The notes under the pieces were generated by a model. It was not told where the DNA came from and searched no databases. It saw only the letters and a list, made by a program, of their open reading frames with translations. Both the position numbers and the translations under genes were made by a program. From Chloroflexota bacterium (GTDB lineage: Bacteria > Chloroflexota > Limnocylindria > Limnocylindrales > CSP1-4), in contig VGPE01000080.1 in the NCBI GenBank assembly GCA_016875645.1, positions 1 through 10,554 on the forward strand: a DNA stretch of 10,554 nucleotides, in the 5' to 3' direction. This document shows positions 1-6,972 of the stretch, one piece after another. Position 1 is the first letter of the stretch, and each line of letters begins with the position of its first letter.

Positions 1-1
1 C

Positions 2-70
2 GCGCACGTCCGTCACAAGGCGAACCGCTTCACAAGGCGAACCGGCCGCGATCACCTCGCCCTCGCGTGA
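2..70 (+). CDS. Possible 3' end of an upstream gene (partial)
   Basis: The frame beginning at base 2 is open from the window edge to a TGA at 68-70 and would encode 22 residues ending in RDHLALA. The spacing supports a real gene end: the stop lies just before the ribosome binding site (74-79) and start (84) of the next gene, as in a tight operon. Against it, the other two plus frames are also open here, the peptide is too short to recognise, and a 17-base tandem duplication (13-46) sits inside it and would shift the frame. No function can be given. Confidence 0.3.
   Translation, partial: AHVRHKANRFTRRTGRDHLALA
13..46. repeat. 17-base tandem direct repeat, two copies
   Basis: Bases 13-29 and 30-46 are adjacent copies of a 17-base unit with 15 of 17 identical positions. 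The identical part, 13-27 and 30-44, reads tcacaaggcgaaccg. Because 17 is not a multiple of three, a duplication inside a gene would change its frame. It could be a chance or recent slippage duplication near the end of the upstream gene, or a paired binding site ahead of the decarboxylase gene. The sequence does not decide between these. Confidence 0.75.
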
Positions 71-73
71 TCC

Positions 74-79
74 AAGGAG
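74..79 (+). promoter_or_regulatory. Ribosome binding site for the PLP decarboxylase gene
   Basis: AAGGAG lies four bases before the ATG at 84. It fixes this start, because the reading frame is open upstream all the way to the window edge. Confidence 0.75.
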
Positions 80-83
80 CGGA

Positions 84-1481
84 ATGGCATCCGAACTCGG
101 CACCCATGAGATCGTCGACACGCCCTGGCGGCAGCACATCCGCGTCGACCAGGCGGGGCGGCTTCGGATCGAAGACCTCGATGCCGAGGCGCTCGCCGAC
201 CAGTTCGGAACGCCGCTGTACGTGATCAGCGAAGCCCAGATCCGTGACAACGTCAGCCGGTTTCGGGCCGCCCTCGCTCGCGGCTACCCGGATTCGCATG
301 TGTTCTTCGCCACCAAGGCGAATCGGAACCTCGCCGTCCGGCGCGTGTTCTCACTGGCCGGCGCCGGCGGTGATGCCTTCGGCCCCACGGAGCTCTACCT
401 GACGCTGCTGGCCGGAACGCCTCCCGACATGGTCGTCCTCAACGGATTCAACAAGGGCGAAGAGGAGATCCGCGCTGCCATCGAGGCCGGAGTTGCGATC
501 CATCTGGACGCATCCGCCGAGCTCGACGATGTGGTCCGGATCGCCCGGCAGCTTCGAGTCCGGGCGCGGGTCGGCGTCCGGACGCGTCTCCTGCTGCACA
601 GCCTGGATGACCTGCAGGGCGACTGGCCGGCAGGGACCCTGGTCGGCCCGTCCGTCCGAACCGAAGGCAAGGAAGGCGTCCCGATCGAGGAGATCGTTCC
701 GCTGGCCGCCGCGGCGCTCGCCGCACCGGAGGTCGAGCTGGTCGGTCTGCATCACCACATCGGCCGTTTCGTGGCCAGCGTGCGCCTGTTCACGTCCATC
801 GTCGCGGAGCAGCTCGACGTTGCCGCCGAGATCCGCGATCAACTCGGCTGGACGCCGGGCTACCTGGACTTCGGCGGAGGGATGGCATACGGGCGGCCTG
901 AGGGCCACGGTCCGTTCGGCAACGACCGCGGCCGTCCCACGTACGAGGAATACGCTGATGCGATCACGACGTCGCTCGTGGCCGGGCTGGACCGGCTCGA
1001 CCTTGGACGGCCGCGCCTGATCGTGGAGCCCGGACGGCTGCTCGCGTCGGACATCGGCGTCCTGCTGAGCCGCGTCGGGGTGTCCAAGATGTTCCGGGAT
1101 ACCGGCCAGACTTGGGTCGGCGTCGATGCCAGCTGGAACCACCTGCTCAACGTCGCCACCGCGGGTTGGTCCTACCACCCGGTGCCGGCCACGCACCACC
1201 CGGATCGGCCGGTCGTGCGGACCAACCTGGCGGACTCTCAGTGCTGGTCCGGGACGCTGGCGACCGACGTGGCGCTGCCGCGCCTGGCGCGTGGCGATGT
1301 CCTGGGGTTCCTGGACGCCGGTGCCTACACCGAGAGCAAGGCGCTGCAGTTCAACGGCATCCCGCGGCCCGCGACGGTGCTGGTTCACGGGTCCAGGGCC
1401 GACGTCATCAGCGAGCGCGAGACGCTCCAGGATGTGATCGCCCGCCACCGGCTGCCGCCGCACCTGGTGGCGCCCCGCTGA
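84..1481 (+). CDS. Fold-type III PLP-dependent decarboxylase (LysA/ornithine decarboxylase family)
   Basis: A 465-residue cytoplasmic enzyme of the diaminopimelate/ornithine/arginine decarboxylase family: a PLP-binding barrel followed by a beta-sandwich domain. Visible family motifs are FFATKAN with the probable Schiff-base Lys78, GLHHHIG (221-227), the glycine loop DFGGG (262-266), EPGR (315-318) for the cofactor phosphate, and GAYTES (413-418) near the C-terminus. Length is usual for LysA or slightly long. Two substrate-side signatures differ from textbook LysA: the Cys-Glu-Ser motif given by the partner subunit reads Cys-Trp-Ser-Gly (387-390), and the Ser after HIG is Arg228. I therefore expect a decarboxylase, but probably not a diaminopimelate one; another amino acid or an amino-sugar acid is possible. 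It leads a run of four plus-strand genes that includes a DapA-like lyase. The next gene starts 103 bases later. Confidence 0.85.
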   Translation: MASELGTHEIVDTPWRQHIRVDQAGRLRIEDLDAEALADQFGTPLYVISEAQIRDNVSRFRAALARGYPDSHVFFATKANRNLAVRRVFSLAGAGGDAFGPTELYLTLLAGTPPDMVVLNGFNKGEEEIRAAIEAGVAIHLDASAELDDVVRIARQLRVRARVGVRTRLLLHSLDDLQGDWPAGTLVGPSVRTEGKEGVPIEEIVPLAAAALAAPEVELVGLHHHIGRFVASVRLFTSIVAEQLDVAAEIRDQLGWTPGYLDFGGGMAYGRPEGHGPFGNDRGRPTYEEYADAITTSLVAGLDRLDLGRPRLIVEPGRLLASDIGVLLSRVGVSKMFRDTGQTWVGVDASWNHLLNVATAGWSYHPVPATHHPDRPVVRTNLADSQCWSGTLATDVALPRLARGDVLGFLDAGAYTESKALQFNGIPRPATVLVHGSRADVISERETLQDVIARHRLPPHLVAPR

Positions 1482-1584
1482 CGTCGGCCGATGCGATGCC
1501 GGTGCCACCCTGCGGCCGGCCGAGCCCCATACTGAGGGCGATGCGCGCGCTCAGGATGCCGGGATTGAGGAGCGTGATTCGCCG

Positions 1585-2631
1585 GTGACGACACTCGTGA
1601 CCGGCGCAGCCGGGCGAATCGGCTATCACGTCGCGCGGCTGCTCCGCGAGCGAGGCGAACACGTCCGTGGGTTCGTCCTGCCCGGCGACCCGGGCAGTCC
1701 ACGGCTGGCCGCCACCGGTACCGAGATCGTCGAGGGACGCCTGGAGGATCGGGCGTCCGTCGACGGGGCGGTCAACGGCGTTGACACGGTCGTTCACCTC
1801 GGCGCCGCGCTGACGTCGCGCGGAGGGACCGACAACGAGTTCTTCGACGTCAACATCAAGGGCACGTTCAATGTCCTGATGGCGACCCGTGATCACGCGC
1901 CCGGGATCCGGCGCGTCGTCTTCGCGAGCAGTGACGCGGTCTATTTCGAATCGTCGAAGGTCCCGCCCGATCACCTCCCCATCGACGAGGACCACCCACG
2001 GCGCCCGGGCACCATCTATGGGGCTGCGAAGCTCGCCGGCGAAGAGATGTGCCGCACGTTCCAGCGCGCGTACGGCATCCCGGCGACAAGCCTGCGCTTC
2101 AGCTTTGTGTCCGAGCCGTGGGAATGGATCGATCCGCGAAGCGTCTACGGGCGCCGCATGTTCGTGCACGAAGCGTTCAAGGCGCTCGCGGCGCTGCCCG
2201 AGTACCACAGCCTCGGGCGCCGGGGCGAAATCGAGGAGCAGAAGCTGGAGGCGCTCCGACAGCTCGATGACGGCACCGACCAGCTTTTCGTGGAGGTATC
2301 GCCGGACGGCACGAGTCCCACGTACTCTCAAGCCGATGCCCGCGACATCGCCGCCGCGGTCATCAGCCTCCGCGACAGCCCGGCGGCCGCGGGTGAGACG
2401 TTCAACCTCGCCGGGCCGACGTACGTGGACCGCGACCTGATTGCCTACATCGCTCGACGACTTGGACTTCGGTTGACCGAGATCACCGCCCCGGTAATGC
2501 ACCCGAGCTGGTATCTGGACACTTCGAAGGCGGAGCGCCTTGCAGGCGTCCGGATCACGCGAAGCGCCTTCGACATCGTCGACGAGGCGCTGTCGAACCG
2601 GCCGGACCTGGGTCGGTCAGGGCCGCCGTGA
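1585..2631 (+). CDS. Extended SDR: NAD(P)-dependent epimerase/dehydratase family protein
   Basis: A 348-residue Rossmann-fold enzyme of the extended short-chain dehydrogenase family. The N-terminal TGAAGRIG (6-13) is the dinucleotide-binding glycine motif. VNIKGT (89-94) and SSDAVY (115-120) carry the usual active-site Asn and Ser, and YGAAK gives the catalytic Tyr145 and Lys149. DTSKAERLAG (312-321) is the C-terminal segment common in sugar epimerases. Residues about 176-250 form a charged segment that probably belongs to the substrate domain. Translation starts at GTG 1585, which places the glycine motif at the usual distance; GAGGAG at 67-72 of the 1501-1600 block (1567-1572) is a rather distant binding site. 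Homologues act on nucleotide sugars, free aldoses or uronates. Next to a sugar-acid dehydratase, a sugar dehydrogenase or epimerase is a reasonable inference, but the substrate is unknown. Confidence 0.85.
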   Translation: MTTLVTGAAGRIGYHVARLLRERGEHVRGFVLPGDPGSPRLAATGTEIVEGRLEDRASVDGAVNGVDTVVHLGAALTSRGGTDNEFFDVNIKGTFNVLMATRDHAPGIRRVVFASSDAVYFESSKVPPDHLPIDEDHPRRPGTIYGAAKLAGEEMCRTFQRAYGIPATSLRFSFVSEPWEWIDPRSVYGRRMFVHEAFKALAALPEYHSLGRRGEIEEQKLEALRQLDDGTDQLFVEVSPDGTSPTYSQADARDIAAAVISLRDSPAAAGETFNLAGPTYVDRDLIAYIARRLGLRLTEITAPVMHPSWYLDTSKAERLAGVRITRSAFDIVDEALSNRPDLGRSGPP

Positions 2632-2747
2632 GCAGCTGGTCGGCCTTCGCCGGGCCTGCGCACCGGGCCCGATCGCGGGCGTTCCGGCAGTTGCCCTGTT
2701 CTGAACGTTGCCCATCATCGACCCATCGTGGCCCGTACCACCCACCA

Positions 2748-2753
2748 GGGAGG
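2748..2753 (+). promoter_or_regulatory. Ribosome binding site for the DapA-like gene
   Basis: GGGAGG lies five bases before the ATG at 2759. It favours that start over the in-frame TTG at 2708, which would add 17 residues unlike any DapA-family N-terminus. Confidence 0.8.
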
Positions 2754-2758
2754 CAGGC

Positions 2759-3700
2759 ATGCACCCGCAACAGCTGAAGGCGGCCCTCCGCGGCGTCATC
2801 GCCACCCCGGTCGTGCCAACCGGCCCGGACGGCGCGGTCAACCTCAGGTCGGTCGAGCAGCTGACCGAGTTCATCATCGGCGCCGGTCTTCCCGGCAACG
2901 GCGTGCTGATCCCGCTGAGCACGACGGGCGAGTTCTTCAGCATGTCGGACGCGGAATTCGAGGCCGTTTTGGAGACCACGATCGGCACATCGCGCGGCCG
3001 CGTCCCCGTCCTGGCCGGCACCAACCACATGGACACGGCCGGCTCCGTCAAGCGGGCGAAGCGGGCGGAGGCCCTCGGCGCAGCGGGCGTGCTCGTGGGC
3101 CCCACGTTCTACTTCAAGCCGTCGCGCGACGAGGTGCTGGATCACTTCCGGCGGATCAGCGACGCCATCGGCATCGGGATCATGGTCTACGACAACTCCT
3201 TTGCGACCCAGCTGCACCTCGACCCGGCGCTCCTGGCTGATCTCGCGGAACTTCCGAACGTGATCGGGACCAAGTACCCCACGGTGGACGCGGGCGAGAT
3301 GGACCATTTCATGGCGCTGGTGGGTGACCGCGTCAACCTCCTGAGCATGCACGGCGAGGGCAACGAGCCGGCTGCCCGCCTACGCGGGGCCGCGGGGTTC
3401 GTGACCGTGATCTCCACGTTCGTCCCCGAGCTGGACGTCCGGCTGGAGACACTCCTGCGCGCCGGCGACTACGCGGGTGCCGCGGCGCTCAGCCGCTCCC
3501 TGCGGCCGATCCTCGACCTGGTGGACCGCGACGGCGGCGGCTACATCGCCACGGTCAAGGCCGGCACGAACCTGCGAGGGATCGAGGTGGGTGTGCCGCG
3601 GCCGCCCATCCAGCCACTGCCCGCCCCGGACGTGGCCCGGCTGGCGGCCGCCATGGAGGCGCTGGGGATCGAGACGCGGGTGCCAGCCGGCGTCCGCTGA
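2759..3700 (+). CDS. DapA-superfamily lyase/dehydratase (DHDPS-like, class I aldolase type)
   Basis: A 313-residue TIM-barrel enzyme of the dihydrodipicolinate synthase/N-acetylneuraminate lyase family, which forms a Schiff base with a 2-keto acid. The N-terminus LRGVIATPVVP, the substrate loop STTGE (Thr55, Thr56, Gly57, Glu58), the active-site Tyr144 and the Schiff-base Lys172 in GTKYP are all present. Spacings 56-144 and 144-172 equal those in E. coli DapA (45-133-161). The position matching E. coli Arg138, which holds the substrate carboxylate in true DHDPS, is Ala149, and the YNxP motif reads YDNS. This argues against lysine biosynthesis. Other family reactions include 2-keto-3-deoxy sugar-acid aldolase, ketodeoxyglucarate dehydratase and hydroxy-oxoglutarate aldolase. 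The next gene, 27 bases on, encodes a sugar-acid dehydratase type enzyme that could supply a 2-keto-3-deoxy substrate. Confidence 0.88.
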   Translation: MHPQQLKAALRGVIATPVVPTGPDGAVNLRSVEQLTEFIIGAGLPGNGVLIPLSTTGEFFSMSDAEFEAVLETTIGTSRGRVPVLAGTNHMDTAGSVKRAKRAEALGAAGVLVGPTFYFKPSRDEVLDHFRRISDAIGIGIMVYDNSFATQLHLDPALLADLAELPNVIGTKYPTVDAGEMDHFMALVGDRVNLLSMHGEGNEPAARLRGAAGFVTVISTFVPELDVRLETLLRAGDYAGAAALSRSLRPILDLVDRDGGGYIATVKAGTNLRGIEVGVPRPPIQPLPAPDVARLAAAMEALGIETRVPAGVR

Positions 3701-3727
3701 CGGCCGCGCTCGGAAGGCCCAGGACCC

Positions 3728-4885
3728 GTGCGCATCACTGACCTCACGACGCACGTCCTTCACGACGGCTACCGCAACCTGATCTTCGTCCGCGTCCACA
3801 CCGACGAAGGTCTGACGGGCCTCGGCGAGGCGACGCTGCTCAACCGCACGGCTGCGGTCGTCGGTTACCTCGAGGCGCACGTCAAGCCGCAGATCGTGGG
3901 CCGCGACCCGGCCATGGGCGGCTGGCTGTGGCGGGAGATCTACTCGGGCGGCTTCATCCGGGGCGGGATCGACGCGGTGGCCGCTCTGTCGGCTGTCGCG
4001 ACCGCGATCCTTGACATCGAGGGCAAGCGCTTCGGCGTGCCGGTCTGGCGGCTGCTCGGCGGCGCCGTCCACGAACGCGTCCCCGTCTATGCGAACGCCT
4101 GGTACACCGTGGAGCGGGAGCCGTCGGCCATCGCGGAGCGGGCGCAGGTCGTGGTCGGCATGGGCTACCGCGCGCTCAAGATCGATCCCTTCGGGCCGGG
4201 CTCCTACGAGCTTTCGCCGGCCGAGGAGCGCCGCTCGCTGGACATCCTGCGGGCGGTGCGCGACGCGATCGGGCCCGACGTGGAGCTGTTCGTGGAGGGC
4301 CACGGCCGCTTCTCGACCGGGCAGGCCACCCGGATGGTGCGCGCGCTTGCCGAGATCCGTGCCGGCTGGTTCGAAGAGCCCACCTCGTGGGACGACCCGC
4401 GCGCCTGGCTGGATGTCCGGCAGGCGTCCGGCGGGCTCGTGCCTGTCGCGGGCGGAGAGCACTTCGGCACCCGCCACGGCTTCCGCGACCCCCTCGCCGG
4501 GCGCTGGGTGGACATCGTCCAGCCGGACGTGGGCTACTGCGGCGGCCCGGTCGAGTTGACCCACATCGCGGCAATGGCCGACGCCTTCGGGATCACCGTC
4601 GCCCTCCACGACTCATCGGGTCCGGTCTCGACGGCAGCCTCGCTCCACACCGCCGTGACCCTGCCGAACCTCAAGATCGTGGAGCTCTTCGATGACTTCT
4701 CGGCACCCTTCGTCCGCGAAGCCGTCCCCGGCCACCCGGTCATGGTCGACGGCCACCTCGAGCTGCCGACCGCGCCCGGCCTCGGGGTGGACCTCGACCT
4801 CGATGTGATCGCCGAGCACCCCTTCGAGAACTTCGCCTGGAACCTGTTCGAGGAGGGCTGGGAGCGGCGGTTCGTGCGCCAGTAG
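3728..4885 (+). CDS. Mandelate racemase/muconate lactonizing family (enolase superfamily) protein, galactonate dehydratase-like
   Basis: A 385-residue enzyme with an N-terminal capping domain (about 1-115) and a barrel domain. Such enzymes abstract the proton alpha to a carboxylate and many dehydrate sugar acids to 2-keto-3-deoxy acids using Mg2+. Lys151 lies in LKID. Likely metal ligands are Glu190 (EGHGR), Glu216 (FEEP) and Glu244 (GGEH); likely catalytic histidines are His192 and His294 (ALHDSSG). Spacings 190-216 and 244-294 match E. coli D-galactonate dehydratase (183-209 and 235-285, with His185 and His285), which supports a dehydratase of that type. The first metal ligand is Glu rather than the usual Asp. 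Start is GTG 3728 with GGAAGG at 3712-3717. It follows the DapA-like gene by 27 bases, so the two products probably work in sequence. The exact substrate cannot be read from sequence. Confidence 0.87.
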   Translation: MRITDLTTHVLHDGYRNLIFVRVHTDEGLTGLGEATLLNRTAAVVGYLEAHVKPQIVGRDPAMGGWLWREIYSGGFIRGGIDAVAALSAVATAILDIEGKRFGVPVWRLLGGAVHERVPVYANAWYTVEREPSAIAERAQVVVGMGYRALKIDPFGPGSYELSPAEERRSLDILRAVRDAIGPDVELFVEGHGRFSTGQATRMVRALAEIRAGWFEEPTSWDDPRAWLDVRQASGGLVPVAGGEHFGTRHGFRDPLAGRWVDIVQPDVGYCGGPVELTHIAAMADAFGITVALHDSSGPVSTAASLHTAVTLPNLKIVELFDDFSAPFVREAVPGHPVMVDGHLELPTAPGLGVDLDLDVIAEHPFENFAWNLFEEGWERRFVRQ

Positions 4886-4910
4886 GGCTCCACCCGCCGC
4901 CGGCGAGAAG

Positions 4911-5677
4911 CTATTCGCCCAGCTTCAACAGCCCGAACGAGGCCCCCTGCGGGTCGCTGACGATCGCGAAGCGCCCGCCGGGCATGTCCTGCGCCGGGAC
5001 CATCACGCTGCCGCCGAGGTCCTGGGCCCGGTCGGCCGCCCTGTCCACGTCGTCGACGGTGAAGTAGACCGCCCAGTAGCTGGGCACGTCGTCGGGCATC
5101 TCGGGCGACATCGCCCAGGCGCCGGCGATGCTCTGGCCGCCGTGCTGGAGAACTCGGTGTAGGTCTGGCCCCCGCCGACATCGCTCGCCTGCGGCTTCCA
5201 GCCGATGATCCGCTCGTAGAAGCGGATGGCCGTGTCGACGTTGCGCGAATTGAGCTCCGCCCAGCCGAACGTGTTCGGCCGGTCCTGGCCGAACCTGCGC
5301 ATCCCGGCCGCCTGCCACGCCGAGATGGACGCACCGGTCGGGTCCTGGAAGACCGCCATCCGGCCCTGATCGCCCACGTTGAACGGCCCCGCGATGACCG
5401 TGCCGCCTGCACGAGAGACCTTTTGTGCCAGATCGTCGACGTCCGACGTCCCGACATAGACGTTCCACATGGAGGGGGCGCCGGGCATCTGCTGGCCGCC
5501 GAGACCCGCGACGTCGTCGCCGTCGAGGCGCGCCATCCCGTAGCCGCCGTACTGGGGGTCGGCGATGACCTCGATGTCCCAGCCGAACAGACGCCGGTAG
5601 AAGTCGCGCGCGCGGTCCACGTCGGTGCTGCTGAGCTCCACCCAGACGGGACGACCGGATCCGGTGTCAGCGGCCAT
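4911..5677 (-). pseudogene. Two-domain VOC (glyoxalase/bleomycin resistance) protein, frameshifted
   Basis: The gene has two tandem VOC domains and is read from ATG 5677. The first (about residues 10-121) begins PVWVELSSTDVDRARDFY and the second (from 137) begins FGWAELNSRNVDTAIRFY. After TYTEF, residue 176, near 5147-5150, the frame is lost: the original frame runs on as junk to a stop at 5003, while the rest of domain two (QSIAGAW, YWAVYFTVDDVDRA, FAIVSDPQGASFGLL) continues in another frame to TAG at 4911. Removing two bases (a TC in TTCTCC) restores a 254-residue protein, a typical length for this two-domain family. Members are metal-dependent lyases, dioxygenase-like or binding proteins; the function here is unknown. 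It is a recent mutation or an assembly error; the conserved second half suggests little decay. Confidence 0.85.
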
Positions 5678-5683
5678 GAGGGT

Positions 5684-5689
5684 CCTCCT
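5684..5689 (-). promoter_or_regulatory. Ribosome binding site for the VOC gene
   Basis: AGGAGG on the minus strand, six bases before ATG 5677. It is the strongest binding site on this strand in the window and suggests efficient independent translation. Confidence 0.8.
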
Positions 5690-5755
5690 GCCGTTGGTCG
5701 TGGCTGTCGGTGAGTCGCCGTCAGGCCGCCATCGCAGGGGCGCCGGGATCTTCCT

Positions 5756-6901
5756 TCAGAGCGCCACAAAGAGGACGTCGCTCAAATGCGCATCAAGTTT
5801 CCACAATTCGGGCAGCGCGTCGAGACCGATGCCTGCGCCGGGCTGGACGTGGTCGAAGAACCGGAACGGTGTGACGCGACGGAGCGACGCCGGCGGAATC
5901 GCCGCGGCAAGCGGTGCCAGCTGCGAGAACGGGATCGCGGTGTCGCTCTCGTCGTGCATCAGGAATACCGGCGCGCGCAGGCCCGATGCCACGCGATTGG
6001 CGGACAGGCCCTCGAGGTTCGCCCGCTCCGCCCGGGAGAGAGTGGCGAGGGCTGCCAGCGCGGTTTCACGGTCCGGAGCCGTCGCCAGTCGGTAGGCGGC
6101 CAGCGCGTCGCCGGCCAGGTTCGCGGCAAAGGCCGGCTCGAACGAGCTCGGCGTCGCGCCGTCGCCGAGGATGAGTGGCTCGACACGCAGACGGACCTGT
6201 TCGTGCACGTCAGGCTCGTCGACGAGACCCAGAATGACACGCAGGAACATCTCCCGCGCGAGCCCGCCCATGCGCCACGGTTGTTGGATGCCTTCCACGA
6301 CCATCGTGCGCGTCGCCGAGTCCACGAGCAGTGTCTCGGCGTCACCGAACCCGCCGAAGGCGTTGATGAACCGCACGCGGCCCGCGATCTGCGGATCGGC
6401 CACGGCGAGGAGCGCCACGGCTGCACCGACCGAGAACGCCGCGATTCCGATGCGATCGGGGTCGACTTCCGGGCGGGCGGCCACGACCTCGAAGCCCTCG
6501 ACCAGATGTGGCGCCTCGGCCGGCGCGATCCGCCAGTTGCGCATCTGCTCCGACTCGGGTGCCGCGACGACCAGACCGAGACGGGAGAGCGCTGTCGCCA
6601 CGCGGATCACGCGCGCGTCGTCGAGCGGGAGCGGATTGACGCCCAGCACCATCAGCACGGCCGGGTACCGGTCATTGCTGGACAGCTCCGCCGGCGACGA
6701 ACGAGGCAGGTAGAGGTCCATCCGATCGACAACGGCCGACCCGTACGTCACCGAGGTCCTGACGGGCGCCGGCGTCAGTGCCGAGAGTGGCTGCGGCCCC
6801 TGCCCGAGCAGCTCCGGTACCAGCGCCAGGGTGAGCGCGGACAGGCGGATCGGCTTGAAGACGACGAAGTCGGCGGTCGTCGCGAGCGCGAGGACCAGCA
6901 A
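5756..6901 (-). CDS. Alpha/beta hydrolase, probably membrane-anchored or exported
   Basis: The product is 381 residues if translated from TTG 6901. The N-terminus (about 1-30) is hydrophobic and reads like a signal peptide or anchor. The hydrolase core holds a nucleophile elbow AFSVG with Ser157 (Ala replaces the first Gly of GxSxG), an acid in HDESDTAIP (Asp320), and a late FFDH with His351, in the order of a catalytic triad. The segment PAVLMVLGVNP (80-90) is the usual strand before the oxyanion site. Dienelactone hydrolase or esterase-like enzymes look like this; the substrate is unknown. The start is doubtful: there is no ATG or GTG in frame, and the in-frame codons upstream encode RRWRRRLRRLGIG, an ideal basic head for the signal, so translation may begin further upstream at a rare codon. 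It follows the iron-sulfur gene by 71 bases and precedes the VOC gene by 78. Confidence 0.7.
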   Translation of the reverse strand: MLVLALATTADFVVFKPIRLSALTLALVPELLGQGPQPLSALTPAPVRTSVTYGSAVVDRMDLYLPRSSPAELSSNDRYPAVLMVLGVNPLPLDDARVIRVATALSRLGLVVAAPESEQMRNWRIAPAEAPHLVEGFEVVAARPEVDPDRIGIAAFSVGAAVALLAVADPQIAGRVRFINAFGGFGDAETLLVDSATRTMVVEGIQQPWRMGGLAREMFLRVILGLVDEPDVHEQVRLRVEPLILGDGATPSSFEPAFAANLAGDALAAYRLATAPDRETALAALATLSRAERANLEGLSANRVASGLRAPVFLMHDESDTAIPFSQLAPLAAAIPPASLRRVTPFRFFDHVQPGAGIGLDALPELWKLDAHLSDVLFVAL

Positions 6902-6972
6902 GCCGATCCCGAGCCGGCGGAGCCGGCGCCGCCATCGTCGGGGACCGCTGGCACGGTTCTGCGGGCGGGGCC

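Noticed and set aside
351..1508. Minus-strand open frame of 385 codons
   Set aside because: It is antisense to the PLP decarboxylase and carries no recognisable motif.
1532..1554. CTGAG/CTCAG inverted repeat in the gap before the epimerase gene
   Set aside because: A five-base stem with a 13-base loop and no T run is expected by chance and is not a convincing terminator.
2691..2718. TTGCCC at 2691 with CATCAT at 2713 as a promoter, and the repeated TTGCCC at 2708
   Set aside because: The -10 match is poor, and a six-base repeat is too short to mean anything in this composition.
84..3700. Reading the decarboxylase and DapA-like genes as lysA and dapA of lysine synthesis
   Set aside because: Key substrate residues differ in both, and the neighbours are sugar-acid type enzymes. 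Kept only as family names.
3380..4609. Minus-strand open frame of 409 codons
   Set aside because: It is antisense to the DapA-like and dehydratase genes, which carry intact catalytic motifs.
4886..4910. Bidirectional terminator between the convergent genes
   Set aside because: There is only a CGCCGGCG palindrome (4898-4905) with no loop and no flanking T or A run.
4534..5769. Minus-strand open frame of 411 codons across the VOC gene
   Set aside because: It is the third frame over the VOC domains and runs antisense into the dehydratase gene. The VOC motifs occur only in the other two frames.
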